From an uncultured Prevotellaceae bacterium (GTDB lineage: Bacteria; Bacteroidota; Bacteroidia; Bacteroidales; Bacteroidaceae), in NCBI GenBank assembly GCA_900314985.1, contig OMXL01000024.1, positions 1 to 64,000 on the forward strand: 64,000 nt of DNA, in the 5' to 3' direction. A model generated the notes under the pieces. The model did no database searches, was not told the origin of the DNA, and saw only the letters and a list, made by a program, of their open reading frames with translations. How positions within the stretch are numbered: the first letter of the stretch is position 1; every line of letters begins with the position of its first letter. Made by a program: the position numbers and the translations under genes. Of the stretch, positions 16,582-25,700 are shown piece by piece.

Positions 16582-18216
16582 AAGTACGTTGTCTGGATCT
16601 TGCGCAACATGGTGGGCATCAGGTGGAATACACTGGTACGCATCGTGGTAGGTATCACACAGGTGATGCTCGGACTCGTCATGATCTGGTTCAGCAAGCA
16701 GTTTATTGATGTCACCATCCGTACAGGCACAGACCAGGACGTTATCACCATGGTGGCACTCCTCGTCTCACTGGTTGTGACGGGCATCCTGCTGCGACAA
16801 TTGTACTACTATATGGCCACCAAGGCCAACACCTATCAGTCTAACAGCATCCGCCTGCACGTATTCAGCAGTTTGTTCCGTCGTCAGATGTATGAAGACC
16901 AGCTGCACTCAGGCGATGTCACGTCCCGACTCTCCAAGGATATCAGCACCGTTGCAGATGTGACGACCTCTCTCCTTCCGCAGTTTGTCGTGACGGGTGT
17001 CCAACTCACGGGTGCCTTTCTGCTGATGTACTCCATGGATTCCCGCTTAGCACTGGCTTTACTCCTTGTCACACCTTTTGTGGTAGCTTTCGGCAAGCTT
17101 TTTGCCCATCGCCTGCGCAACATGACGCTTGACATCCGCCAACAGGAAAGCGTCATTCAGATGCAGGTTCAGGAAGGCATGGAACATAATGCCGTACTAC
17201 GCTCGTTGGGTAGTGAACAGTGGGTGACAGGTCGTCTCAGCGACATGCAAGACCTACTGATGGGACGCGTACTGCGTCGCACACGCTTTACGGTTGTTAC
17301 CCGTCTGCTACTGGCCTTCACGTTCAGTCTGGGCTATCTCATGGCCTTTGTCTGGGGCGGTTTACAGTTGCGTGCCGGCGTCATCACCTTTGGTGTCATG
17401 ACCTCATTCCTCCAATTGGTAGGCCAAATCCAGCACCCCATCCTCAGCATGCTCAACATGATGCCGCAGTTCTTCTATGCTACTGCAAGCATTGATCGTC
17501 TGGAGGAACTGACGGCCGGTGCAGAACCCACCAGTGCAGATGATCAGCAACCACTCACAGGTTCTATCGGCATCTCTGTCCACGACGTCAGCTTCACCTA
17601 CGCTTCTGGCGACCGTGAAGTGCTCAGCCATTTCTCTCACAACTTCCGTCCAGGCAGCAAGACAGCCATCATGGGAGCCACGGGTATCGGCAAGACAACC
17701 CTGTTCCGTCTGATGCTCGCTTTCATCAAGCCAAATGCCGGTGAAATCGCGCTTTTTGGAGCTGACAAGCAGCAACACGCAGTTGATGAGCATAGCCGTA
17801 AACACTTTGTCTTTGTACCTCAAGGCAATACACTGATGAGCGGAACGGTGCGCTACAACCTACAGTTAGCGCGCCCAGAAGCTACCGACGATGAACTACG
17901 TGAGGTACTGCATGTGGCCATGGCCGACTTCGTCTATGACCTGCCCAACGGCATTGACACCCTATTAGGTGAACGAGGTATCGGCCTCAGCGAAGGTCAG
18001 GCCCAGCGTATCGCCATAGCCCGTGGTCTGTTACGACCTGGTGGAGTATTATTACTTGATGAAATCAGTTCGTCGCTCGATGAACGCACCGAACACGAAC
18101 TCTTCAGCCGTCTCTTTGAGTTCTGTCACGACAAGACGATGATATTCATTACTCATCGTCCTGCCGTGAGTCGACTCTGTGACGACGTTATTCGCCTGCA
18201 AGATACTATTGAATAA
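16579..18216 (+). CDS. ABC exporter, fused membrane and ATPase domains
   Basis: A 545-residue half-transporter of the ABCB/peptide-lipid exporter type. An N-terminal six-helix membrane domain (about residues 1-310) is followed by the ATPase domain. Walker A is GATGIGKTTLFRLM, the signature is LSEGQAQRIAIARG, Walker B and D-loop read VLLLDEISSSLDE, and the H-loop is FITHRPAV. There is no N-terminal C39 peptidase domain, so any leader removal would fall to the S26-like protein upstream. It closes the operon that starts with glsA. A cargo of either a modified peptide or a glycine lipid is possible; the sequence does not decide. Confidence 0.85.
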   Translation: MKYVVWILRNMVGIRWNTLVRIVVGITQVMLGLVMIWFSKQFIDVTIRTGTDQDVITMVALLVSLVVTGILLRQLYYYMATKANTYQSNSIRLHVFSSLFRRQMYEDQLHSGDVTSRLSKDISTVADVTTSLLPQFVVTGVQLTGAFLLMYSMDSRLALALLLVTPFVVAFGKLFAHRLRNMTLDIRQQESVIQMQVQEGMEHNAVLRSLGSEQWVTGRLSDMQDLLMGRVLRRTRFTVVTRLLLAFTFSLGYLMAFVWGGLQLRAGVITFGVMTSFLQLVGQIQHPILSMLNMMPQFFYATASIDRLEELTAGAEPTSADDQQPLTGSIGISVHDVSFTYASGDREVLSHFSHNFRPGSKTAIMGATGIGKTTLFRLMLAFIKPNAGEIALFGADKQQHAVDEHSRKHFVFVPQGNTLMSGTVRYNLQLARPEATDDELREVLHVAMADFVYDLPNGIDTLLGERGIGLSEGQAQRIAIARGLLRPGGVLLLDEISSSLDERTEHELFSRLFEFCHDKTMIFITHRPAVSRLCDDVIRLQDTIE

Positions 18217-18236
18217 CGGAAAACAATATTATTCAA
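18209..18236. terminator. Weak convergent hairpin between the ABC exporter and maoC-like genes
   Basis: TTGAATAA (18209-18216) pairs with TTATTCAA (18229-18236) around a 12-nt loop. The arms contain the stop codons of both convergent genes. The stem is AT-rich, so it is a weak candidate. Confidence 0.35.
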
Positions 18237-18693
18237 AGTAGTATAAGAAAGCAGCAATGCCCTCCAAGGCAGGCTTGCGCTGTCCTTCTATCTCAATGGT
18301 AAACTTAATCTCGGCCTTGCAGATGCCACGCAGATTCTGGATAGAATGCAGCTTCGTTACCAGACGCACCTTGCTACCTGTGATGACTGGCTGACCGAAA
18401 CGCATGTCCGTCATTCCGTAGTTTACCAGCATCTTGATATTATTGACTTCGATAATCTGGTCCCACATATAAGGCAGCAGCGACAGTGTCAGATAGCCGT
18501 GAGCAATCGTCGACTTATAGGGGCTCTCCTCTTTGGCGCGCTCCACATCCACATGAATCCACTGATGATCCAACGTAGCGTCAGCAAACATATTGATACG
18601 CTCCTGATCTACCTGCAGCCACTCTGAGTGACCCAGCTCCTCGCCCAGGTGGGCGGCAAACTCATCGTATGAGTTAATGACTAATTTTCCCAT
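18229..18693 (-). CDS. MaoC-type (R)-enoyl-CoA hydratase family protein
   Basis: A 154-residue hot-dog-fold protein. The MaoC signature is ATLDHQWIHVDVERAKEES followed by STIAHGYLTLSLLP, with the catalytic Asp and His in DHQWIH. Members hydrate trans-2-enoyl-CoA to (R)-3-hydroxyacyl-CoA. It stands alone on the minus strand, convergent with the ABC exporter. Its start is set by MGKLVINSYDEFAAHLGEEL. The substrate cannot be told from sequence; proximity to acyltransferase genes may be coincidence. Confidence 0.88.
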   Translation of the reverse strand: MGKLVINSYDEFAAHLGEELGHSEWLQVDQERINMFADATLDHQWIHVDVERAKEESPYKSTIAHGYLTLSLLPYMWDQIIEVNNIKMLVNYGMTDMRFGQPVITGSKVRLVTKLHSIQNLRGICKAEIKFTIEIEGQRKPALEGIAAFLYYFE

Positions 18694-18723
18694 AGTTTTT
18701 AATGTTTTTGTAATTTTCTATTG

Positions 18724-18731
18724 CAAAGGTA
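18724..18731 (-). promoter_or_regulatory. -7 element upstream of the maoC-like gene
   Basis: Reads TACCTTTG on the minus strand, 31 nt before the maoC-like ATG. Together with the plus-strand copy at 18754-18761 it forms an inverted pair of promoter elements serving divergent transcripts. Confidence 0.55.
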
Positions 18732-18753
18732 GTATATTTTCCACAAAAATGAC

Positions 18754-18761
18754 TACCTTTG
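18754..18761 (+). promoter_or_regulatory. -7 element of the tRNA-Arg promoter
   Basis: TACCTTTG on the plus strand, 15 nt before the mature 5' end of the tRNA. Spacing is right for a short 5' leader trimmed by RNase P. Confidence 0.6.
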
Positions 18762-18775
18762 CAGTACTTTTTGTT

Positions 18776-18847
18776 GCCCTGATAGTTAAATGGATATAAC
18801 AAGGCTCTCCTAAAGCTTAGTTCCGAGTTCGATTCTCGGTCGGGGTA
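18776..18847 (+). tRNA. tRNA-Arg (anticodon CCU)
   Basis: The cloverleaf folds by hand. The acceptor stem GCCCTGA pairs with TCGGGGT (with G-U pairs). The D stem is GTTA/TAAC. The anticodon stem AGGCT/AGCTT carries loop CTCCTAA, giving anticodon CCU (codon AGG). The variable loop is AGTT, the T stem CCGAG/CTCGG with loop TTCGATT, and the discriminator base A is at 18847. CCA is not encoded (ctc follows). It has its own -7 element and a strong hairpin 12 nt downstream, so it is probably a single-gene transcript. Confidence 0.93.
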
Positions 18848-18859
18848 CTCCTAACAAAC

Positions 18860-18893
18860 AATCTCCCCAGAAGCGCTTGCTTCTGAGGAGATT
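18860..18893 (+). terminator. Terminator after tRNA-Arg
   Basis: AATCTCC pairs with GGAGATT. An inner CAGAAGC/GCTTCTG stem closes on GCTT, with one unpaired base on each side. A T-rich stretch (tttgctattc) follows. It may also end the minus-strand transcript from 18917, though no long U-tract is seen on that side. Confidence 0.75.
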
Positions 18894-18916
18894 TGCTATT
18901 CATAGATGTGCTATTC

Positions 18917-21244
18917 TTACTTGATTGCAACCTTTCTGCCATTGATGACATAGATACCGCTCTTCAACTGCAGCACCTCGTCAACAGTCATGTCGCGACC
19001 AACCAGTGAGCCAGAGACAGTGTATACATTCAATGCCTTGCTGTCACGGAAGATAGCCTTGACTCCTACCGTCTCCTCCCATGTGGCGGTGTACGTACGG
19101 TTACCGATGCTACCCTTGGCGATGGTTACCACCATGGTAGCCTCAGTAAGGCCAGTACCCGTCCAACCCGTGAAGTCGTAACCCTCACGTGTCGGGTTCT
19201 TCAGCGTGATAGCATCACTCTCGATGGTATAAGTTGCCGGGTTCGTATCGCCCTGTGCCAGTGCACCACCTGCAAGGTCGTAGCTAATCGTGTAGGTAAT
19301 TGGTGTCCAAGTAGCCGTGTAGCTGCGGTCACCCGTACTACCCTTGGCAATCGTCACATTCACAGTAGCCGTCTCCAAACCTGTGCCTATCCAACCAGCG
19401 AACTCGTAACCCTCACGTGTCGGGTTGATTAGAGTGATAGCATCACTCTCGATGGTGTAAGTAGCGGGGTTCACCTCACCCTCTGCCAGCACACCACCTG
19501 CAAGGTCGTAGGTCAGCGTATAGACAGTAGGTGTCCATGTTGCAGTGTAGCTACGGTCTCCAGTGCTACCCTTGGCAATCTTCACCTCTACAGTGGCAGC
19601 CTCCAAACCTGTGCCAGTCCAACCGGCAAAGGTATAACCGACGCGCTCAGGATTTACCAGCGTGATGTCCTCAGACTCGATAGTATAGGTTGCAGGATTG
19701 GTCTTACCCTCGGGAAGAGCGCCACTTGCTAAGTCGTAGGTCAGCGTGTAGGTAATAGGTGTCCATGTAGCAGCGTAGCTACGAGCACCAGTACTACCCT
19801 TTGCAATAGTAACTTCCATAGTAGCCTCAGTCAATCCAGTACCCGTCCAGCCAGCGAAGGTGTAACCATCACGCTCAGGATTCTTCAGCGTGATAGCATC
19901 GCTCTCGATGGTGTAAGTTGTCGGGTTCGTATCACCCTCTGCCAGTGCGCCACCTGCATAGTCGTAGGTGATAGCATACTCTTCTGGTGTCCATATAGCC
20001 TTAAATGTCATGTTAACACTTGGTACGGTAGCAGGCAGTTCAGGATCCCATCCTGCCAGTACGTATGCTGGTTTGGTAACATCCTCAGGAGCAGTCAGCT
20101 CAGTACCGAAGTCCAACGTCTTGACAACATCAGGCTTTCCATTGTTCAGGACGAACGTCATGGTATACTGGTTGACAGTCCATGTAGCATTGAACGTCAT
20201 ATTCTCCGCAGGGATTGTAGCCGGAATAGCGACATCCCATCCTGCAAACGTATGACCATCCTTTAATGGAGCAGGAGCCACAAGCTCTGTACCATAGTCC
20301 TGCATGATAACGATATTCTCTTCGCCATTGTTCAGAACGAAGGTCATCGTGTACTGGTTGATTGTCCATTGAGCCGTATAAGTCATGTTTTCGGCAGGGA
20401 CTGTCGCAGGAACCTCAGGAGTCCATCCACTGAAACTATAACCCGTCTTCAGGAAACCTGTAGGAGCGGTCAGTTCAGTACCGAAGTCTTGCTTCTTAAC
20501 GACATTTGCCTCACCATTGTTCAGTACGAACGTCAAGGTATACACATTCGGTGCAAATACGGCAGTCAACGTCGTATTAGCAGTAACGGCAAACTTGTAC
20601 GTGTCAGATACCGACACGACAGTACCATCAGATGTCCAGTTGACGAAGTGATAGCCCTCATTGGCCGTTGCCGTCAAGGTGACCTCATCACCATATTCAT
20701 AGATACCGGCACCAGTTACTGTACCCATCTTGTCGTCTGCAGCCGTGGCAGCCACTGCGTACTCTTCATAGACCGTCAATGTGGCCGTGCAGCCAGCATA
20801 ATGAGCATTAAACTGTGCGTCACCAAGTTCCACATTAGCGATTCCAATCTCGTACTTACCATACGCCACACTCTCAGCCACGTTCACCTTGAAGGAGAGA
20901 ATGGCACCAGAAGTTCCGTCTACAGCTGCTACAGAGCCATACTCCTTGTTAGCCGTTACGACGAAACGCTGTGCGTTAGCATTTAGTACATGCGATGCAA
21001 CAGCATTATTTGTCTTGATGCGGTCGCTCACCAGCGTTACATCCGATACTGTGACACCTGTTGGCAAGATGAAATCACCCTGCAAAGACGTTATAGCAAA
21101 GTCGACGTTCTGCAGTTCCAAACTTACTGTTGTCTGTTGACCTGGTTTCAGTTTCATGTCTGAAAGTGATACGACAGGTTCAGTAGCAGCCAATGTCTTT
21201 AACCCCAAGAATAAGGTAAAGAATAATATCAAATTCTTCTTCAT
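18917..21244 (-). CDS. Secreted repeat protein with N-terminal cohesin-like domain
   Basis: 775 residues. A signal peptide (MKKNLILFFTLFLGLKTLA) is followed by a cohesin-like beta domain (about 22-160). It has VSLSDMKLKPGQQTTVSLEL, GDFILPTGVTVSDVTLV, GAILSFKVNVAESVAYGKYE and IGIANVEL. A divergent InlB B-repeat follows (YEYGDEVTLTATANEGYHFV). Three repeats of ~58 aa (TFVLNNG... GW... AQW) and four of ~74 aa (TYDLAGGALAEG... FAGWTGTGL... TATW) follow, of the Listeria-Bacteroides (Flg_new) type. The C-terminal ~55 residues end in SGIYVINGRKVAIK, a tail typical of exported Prevotella proteins. It is the last gene of a four-gene run, 4 nt after the dockerin-bearing gene. Role as scaffold or adhesin is inferred. 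Confidence 0.75.
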   Translation of the reverse strand: MKKNLILFFTLFLGLKTLAATEPVVSLSDMKLKPGQQTTVSLELQNVDFAITSLQGDFILPTGVTVSDVTLVSDRIKTNNAVASHVLNANAQRFVVTANKEYGSVAAVDGTSGAILSFKVNVAESVAYGKYEIGIANVELGDAQFNAHYAGCTATLTVYEEYAVAATAADDKMGTVTGAGIYEYGDEVTLTATANEGYHFVNWTSDGTVVSVSDTYKFAVTANTTLTAVFAPNVYTLTFVLNNGEANVVKKQDFGTELTAPTGFLKTGYSFSGWTPEVPATVPAENMTYTAQWTINQYTMTFVLNNGEENIVIMQDYGTELVAPAPLKDGHTFAGWDVAIPATIPAENMTFNATWTVNQYTMTFVLNNGKPDVVKTLDFGTELTAPEDVTKPAYVLAGWDPELPATVPSVNMTFKAIWTPEEYAITYDYAGGALAEGDTNPTTYTIESDAITLKNPERDGYTFAGWTGTGLTEATMEVTIAKGSTGARSYAATWTPITYTLTYDLASGALPEGKTNPATYTIESEDITLVNPERVGYTFAGWTGTGLEAATVEVKIAKGSTGDRSYTATWTPTVYTLTYDLAGGVLAEGEVNPATYTIESDAITLINPTREGYEFAGWIGTGLETATVNVTIAKGSTGDRSYTATWTPITYTISYDLAGGALAQGDTNPATYTIESDAITLKNPTREGYDFTGWTGTGLTEATMVVTIAKGSIGNRTYTATWEETVGVKAIFRDSKALNVYTVSGSLVGRDMTVDEVLQLKSGIYVINGRKVAIK
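19095..20000. repeat. Four tandem ~222-nt coding repeats
   Basis: Within the 775-aa gene, four copies of a ~74-codon unit follow one another. Each contains ESDAITL-, GWTGTGL- and KGST-type words and differs at few positions. The unit also occurs about three times in the neighbouring 500-aa gene (about 21450-22130). Such near-identical tandem copies are prone to unequal recombination. Confidence 0.8.
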
Positions 21245-21248
21245 GGAA

Positions 21249-22751
21249 TTAAGGATTTAAGATTTTGTTAATTATTGCAGTAACATCAGCCTCATCGACT
21301 TCACCACTGTTGTTCATATCAGCAGCATCAGCATTGAAGTCAGGAGCTTCACCCTTCAGCAGGAACTCTACACACAAGTTTACGTCAACAGCAGAAACAA
21401 CACCATCACTATTGACATCACCCATCAACAACTGATCAGACCATGTTGCCGTAAAGGAGAAGTTACCAGTGCTGCCCTTGGGAATAGAAACCATGATGGT
21501 AGGTTCTAAGAGACCTGTACCCATCCAACCAGCGAAGCTAAAGCCTCCCTTCCTTGGATTCTTCAGATAGATAGTCTCCGTCTCAATAGTATAGGTAGTA
21601 GGATTGGCATTATAACCCTCTCGCCATACACCGTCATTAAGCTCATAGCTGATTGTGTAAACAATCGGTGTCCATGTAGCCGTATATGAGCGAGCGTCCA
21701 TACTACCAACAGGAATTGTTACCGTTTGTGTTGGCTCGGTCAGATCAGTACCTGTCCAGCCAGCAAATTCGTAGCCCTTACGCGTTGGATTCTTCAGTGT
21801 GAATGTTGCACTCTCGATGGTGAAACTCTCAGGATTGTCACCATCCACCTCGCCACCAGCAAGATCATAGGTAATCGGGAATACGATTGGCGACCACTGT
21901 GCAATATAGCTGCGATTGTCATAGCTACCTTTAGCAACCGTTACTTGCTGTGTAGGAGCAGTGAGGTCAGTTCCTGTCCATCCGAGGAAGTCAAAGCCAG
22001 TTCTCGTTGGATTATTCAGGATAAATGATTCACTCTCGATGGTGTAAGTAGCAGGGTTCGTAACACCTTCTGCCAAGGCACCACCCATTAAGTCGTAGCT
22101 AATGGTAAATGTTACCGGAGTGAAGACGGGAGTCAGCACTAAATCCTTCGTCATCGTAATCACATACGGATTTTCTGTGCTCTCAACTTCTCCTGCTATC
22201 CATTTCGTGAAGTTGTAATAGTTGTCTGCCACCGCTCTGGCTGTAGCCTGTGCACCTGCATAGTACGAACCGGCACCATATACGACACCTCCTACGATAT
22301 TGTCAGTGAACGACAGTTGGTAGGAGCGGATGTTAAGTACCTTCGGTGATGAGGGAAGGCCCACGGCACCGTTGACAGCAAAAGTGATGTTGGCATCAGC
22401 CCCTATGGCAACCTCTTTGTTGGCATTCTTCACAAACACCTTGAAAGACACCGTCTCACCACCTGCCTCTGCATTGCTGCGCACACGCAGATAGCCATAA
22501 TAAACCGTTTGCTCATTGACAACAGCTGCCATGGTTTCACCCACGCCTCGACACTCGTCGCCGACAAATGCTGCTACCTCAAAATTGCCCCAGTCGGCAA
22601 TGGCCGTACCATTTGTTTGCAGGTCGTAGTACACCGTCATATCATACTGATATGCGTTGATGTCGCATGTCCAGTGTGTCTGGGCACTGAGGGCCGAAGC
22701 CCACAGTGCCAGCACAAAGCTGAATAAATATCTTACATATTTTGTGTTCAT
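21249..22751 (-). CDS. Secreted repeat protein with C-terminal dockerin-like domain
   Basis: 500 residues. The signal peptide (to about residue 23) ends ALSAQ. A ~130-aa N-terminal domain includes FEVAAFVGDECRGVGE, a phrase that recurs near the C-terminus of the 2108-aa neighbour (VVAAFVGTECRGVGQ). An InlB-type repeat and three ~74-aa Listeria-Bacteroides repeats (FAGWTGTDL, KGSY, TATW) follow. The last ~60 residues form a type I dockerin-like pair of calcium loops, GDVNSDGVVSAVD and DMNNSGEVDEADV, each with a helix (VNLCVEFLLKG, VTAIINKILN). It lies 4 nt before a gene whose product begins with a cohesin-like domain. A protein-protein interaction between the two products is a clear hypothesis. 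Confidence 0.75.
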   Translation of the reverse strand: MNTKYVRYLFSFVLALWASALSAQTHWTCDINAYQYDMTVYYDLQTNGTAIADWGNFEVAAFVGDECRGVGETMAAVVNEQTVYYGYLRVRSNAEAGGETVSFKVFVKNANKEVAIGADANITFAVNGAVGLPSSPKVLNIRSYQLSFTDNIVGGVVYGAGSYYAGAQATARAVADNYYNFTKWIAGEVESTENPYVITMTKDLVLTPVFTPVTFTISYDLMGGALAEGVTNPATYTIESESFILNNPTRTGFDFLGWTGTDLTAPTQQVTVAKGSYDNRSYIAQWSPIVFPITYDLAGGEVDGDNPESFTIESATFTLKNPTRKGYEFAGWTGTDLTEPTQTVTIPVGSMDARSYTATWTPIVYTISYELNDGVWREGYNANPTTYTIETETIYLKNPRKGGFSFAGWMGTGLLEPTIMVSIPKGSTGNFSFTATWSDQLLMGDVNSDGVVSAVDVNLCVEFLLKGEAPDFNADAADMNNSGEVDEADVTAIINKILNP

Positions 22752-22765
22752 AGTATTACTACTGT

Positions 22766-25700
22766 TTACTTGTTAGCCTTAAGTATTTTCTCGTAGTAGG
22801 TCTTACCCTCAGCCTGGATGGTAACGATGTACATACCGTCAGCCAGAGACTTGGTAGTAATGGTAGCTCCAGTGCCAATATCACTGAGGCTCATCACGGT
22901 CACACCGCCCATATTGGTCAGCGTCACACGGTTGATATACTTGCCACCGGCATTGATGGTGAGATGGTTGCCGGCAGCATTTACCAACAGGTCTCTATTC
23001 AACTGACTGATACCAGTAGCCTCGCTACCCAGCGTCAGCGTCATCGGTGCGAACCAGCTGCCACTATTGTCGGCTACGAAGGTCACATGCTCAGCAACAG
23101 TATAGTACTGCTCGCTGGTCTTGTCGTATGCCATGAAGGTAATATCCTCACCACCGTCACCGAAGACGTTCATGAGCAGACGACCTTCCTTCCACTGACC
23201 TACGCCACGGCATTCAGTACCTACGAAGGCTGCTACGACGTACTCGTCATCAGCACTCTTAGTACCGTTAGCATAGAACTCAGCAAAAACAGGCATTACA
23301 TTAGGATAAGCATGCTTGTCAAAGGTCCAGGGGCTGCCGATGAGCCAGTTGTGCTGGCCAATCTGGTTAACAGCATCCGATGCTGTGTTCGTATTGAACT
23401 GCAAGTCAGCAGTTATGGCCGTCTTGAACATGTATCCCTGTCCGGGCTTCATGCCTTCCAACGTGCCTACCCACTTCGTGCCGTCATAGGTAGCAGTACC
23501 GCCCTGACCGACAATCATGTCACCTGCTGTAGCATCGAAGTACTCAAGAGCCTCGGCAACAGTCATCTCCAGGTTCAGAGGATAGCCAATCCAGTTCCAG
23601 CCAGCCAGTACGCTGACGGTATTCTCGTTGGCATTCATCTCAAAGCCTTGCATGGTCTTCTCCGTAGTTTTGCTTACCTGAACCTTATAGCCCATAGCAG
23701 GCTGCAGTTCTGTCAGTCCTCCTACGAGTCCATACTGAGGATCGTTGACAGCCTCACTGGTCTGACTGACAATACGAACTACATTCGATGCGATGTCAGC
23801 AACAGCGATAGGAGTCTCCATGTTATGAGAGATCCATGTCCAGCCAGTAGCCATGTTGTAGTTGATGGTCGACTTCTTCAGACCGTAGTTGAAGGTCGTC
23901 ACCTCACTAGGCTCCAGATCCTTACCAATAGCGATGGCCTTAATAGTTATATTATCATCATTGATGACAATTGGTGCACTATAGGTCAGCACGCTCTCAC
24001 CAGCTTCTGCTGGGCTGCTACCGTCGAGTGTATACTTGATGACAGCATCCTCTGTCTCACTGGTCAGCACGATCTTAGCGCCACGATACAACTGAGAACC
24101 TGATACGCGAGATGCTCTCGGCTCAATGGTCTTCAAGTTAGCGGCCTCCTTCACGTTGACGGTCAGCTGACCTTCCACGTCAGAGTCTGCCATAGCGAAG
24201 CCAACCACTGTAGAACCAGGCAGCTCACCAGTGATAACCAGTTCAGCCTGACCATTCTCGTCAAGCTGCAGCTGAGCAACATTCACTGTTGCCACGAGCT
24301 CCGACAGCGACTGTACATTGATGGTCTTGCCCTTAGCAGCCTCAGTAGGCAGTGCGGCAATCGTCAGTGTACGAGTCTCGCCATAACCGACATTCACCAG
24401 ATCAAGGTCAGAGTCGATCTTGATGCTGCGAACGATAGGCTCTACAACGAACTTCTGTGTATAGTTGGCCTGCATCTGTACGCCTGCATAGCTCTCGACA
24501 GCCTTGTTCACGATCAGCTGCATCTCGTCATTAGAGGTCAGCTCCTCGCTAGGATCTATCTCGAAGAATACCTTAGAGGCATAGTGCTCTGCTGCGCCCT
24601 CGTAAGCGGCTTCATCGTCCAGCAGATTGATAGTACCTGCTATCGGAGTACCGTTCTTAGTGACAGTGATGTTCTCTGCTGTCAAGGTAGCGGGATCCAT
24701 ATACTTGTCAAAGGCGAATTCAATACCCTGAGCAAAGGCCTTACCGTCAACGACGCTAGGCTGTCTCATCTGTACCATCGGCAGATTAATATCCAGCTGT
24801 GGTGGAGGAACGGGCAGCCACTCAGAGTTAGTCTTCAAATAGCCTTCCTTCTCCAGACGAACCTGCCAGAGTCCATTGGGCACATCCCACTGGTACATAC
24901 CGTTCTCGTCAGTGAACTGCGGGTTCTGCTGGGCATAGTCCTCAGCATTCCAGAGTACGATATTCTCCTGCTTGTCGCCATACTCGTCCTCTACCTCTTC
25001 CTTATAATAGATGCTGGCAGTGACGCCCTGTAGGCGGTTAGAAGAAACGGCCTCATAGACAAATCCTGACGGGTCGAGAATCGGGTTGCTGTGCTCATTG
25101 CCCTCGTCATCAGCATCCTCGCTCTGTGTCATCTGAACGCCATTGATGACATACTTCACCTTCACCGTAGTAGGCAGGCCGTATGAAGTGTAGCGATGGC
25201 TGGCCACCCAGATCTTCTTCTTGTCATTATAGGCAGCGTCCAGGATGTCGTAAGTGTTATCATTCTTATAGACTACCAACTGTACCTCGCTGATCTTCTC
25301 CGGATCGTTAGAAGTGAAGGAGATGGTGAACGTGAAGTCAGTAGTGGTATAGAACATATAGGATGTCGGATTCACCTTCTTCTCTATCATGTTCCACTCA
25401 ATATTCTGAGTCTGGTGCAACCAGCCATTGTAGAACGACATACCTACCTGCTCAGGCAGGATGGCATCCTTGTCAAGGGTGACAGGCTTGGTGTCTGTTG
25501 TCAGCTCAGCATTCTGTGGAGTGGTGATACGTGCATAGACAGGATGTTCGCTCTTGTCTGCTGCCTCTTCACCCAGGTCACACAGTGCCGTCCACTTACC
25601 GTTAGCCTTGGCCACCGTCTTACCTACCAGCATCTCGTCAGCATATACATAGACGTCAGACTTGGCAGTAGCAGTACCAGAAGCAGTGAACTGCGGGTTG

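Noticed and set aside
18776..18916. tRNA-Arg as an integration site for a mobile element
   Set aside because: There is no integrase, no repeated tRNA 3' end and no change of gene type that would mark an island border.
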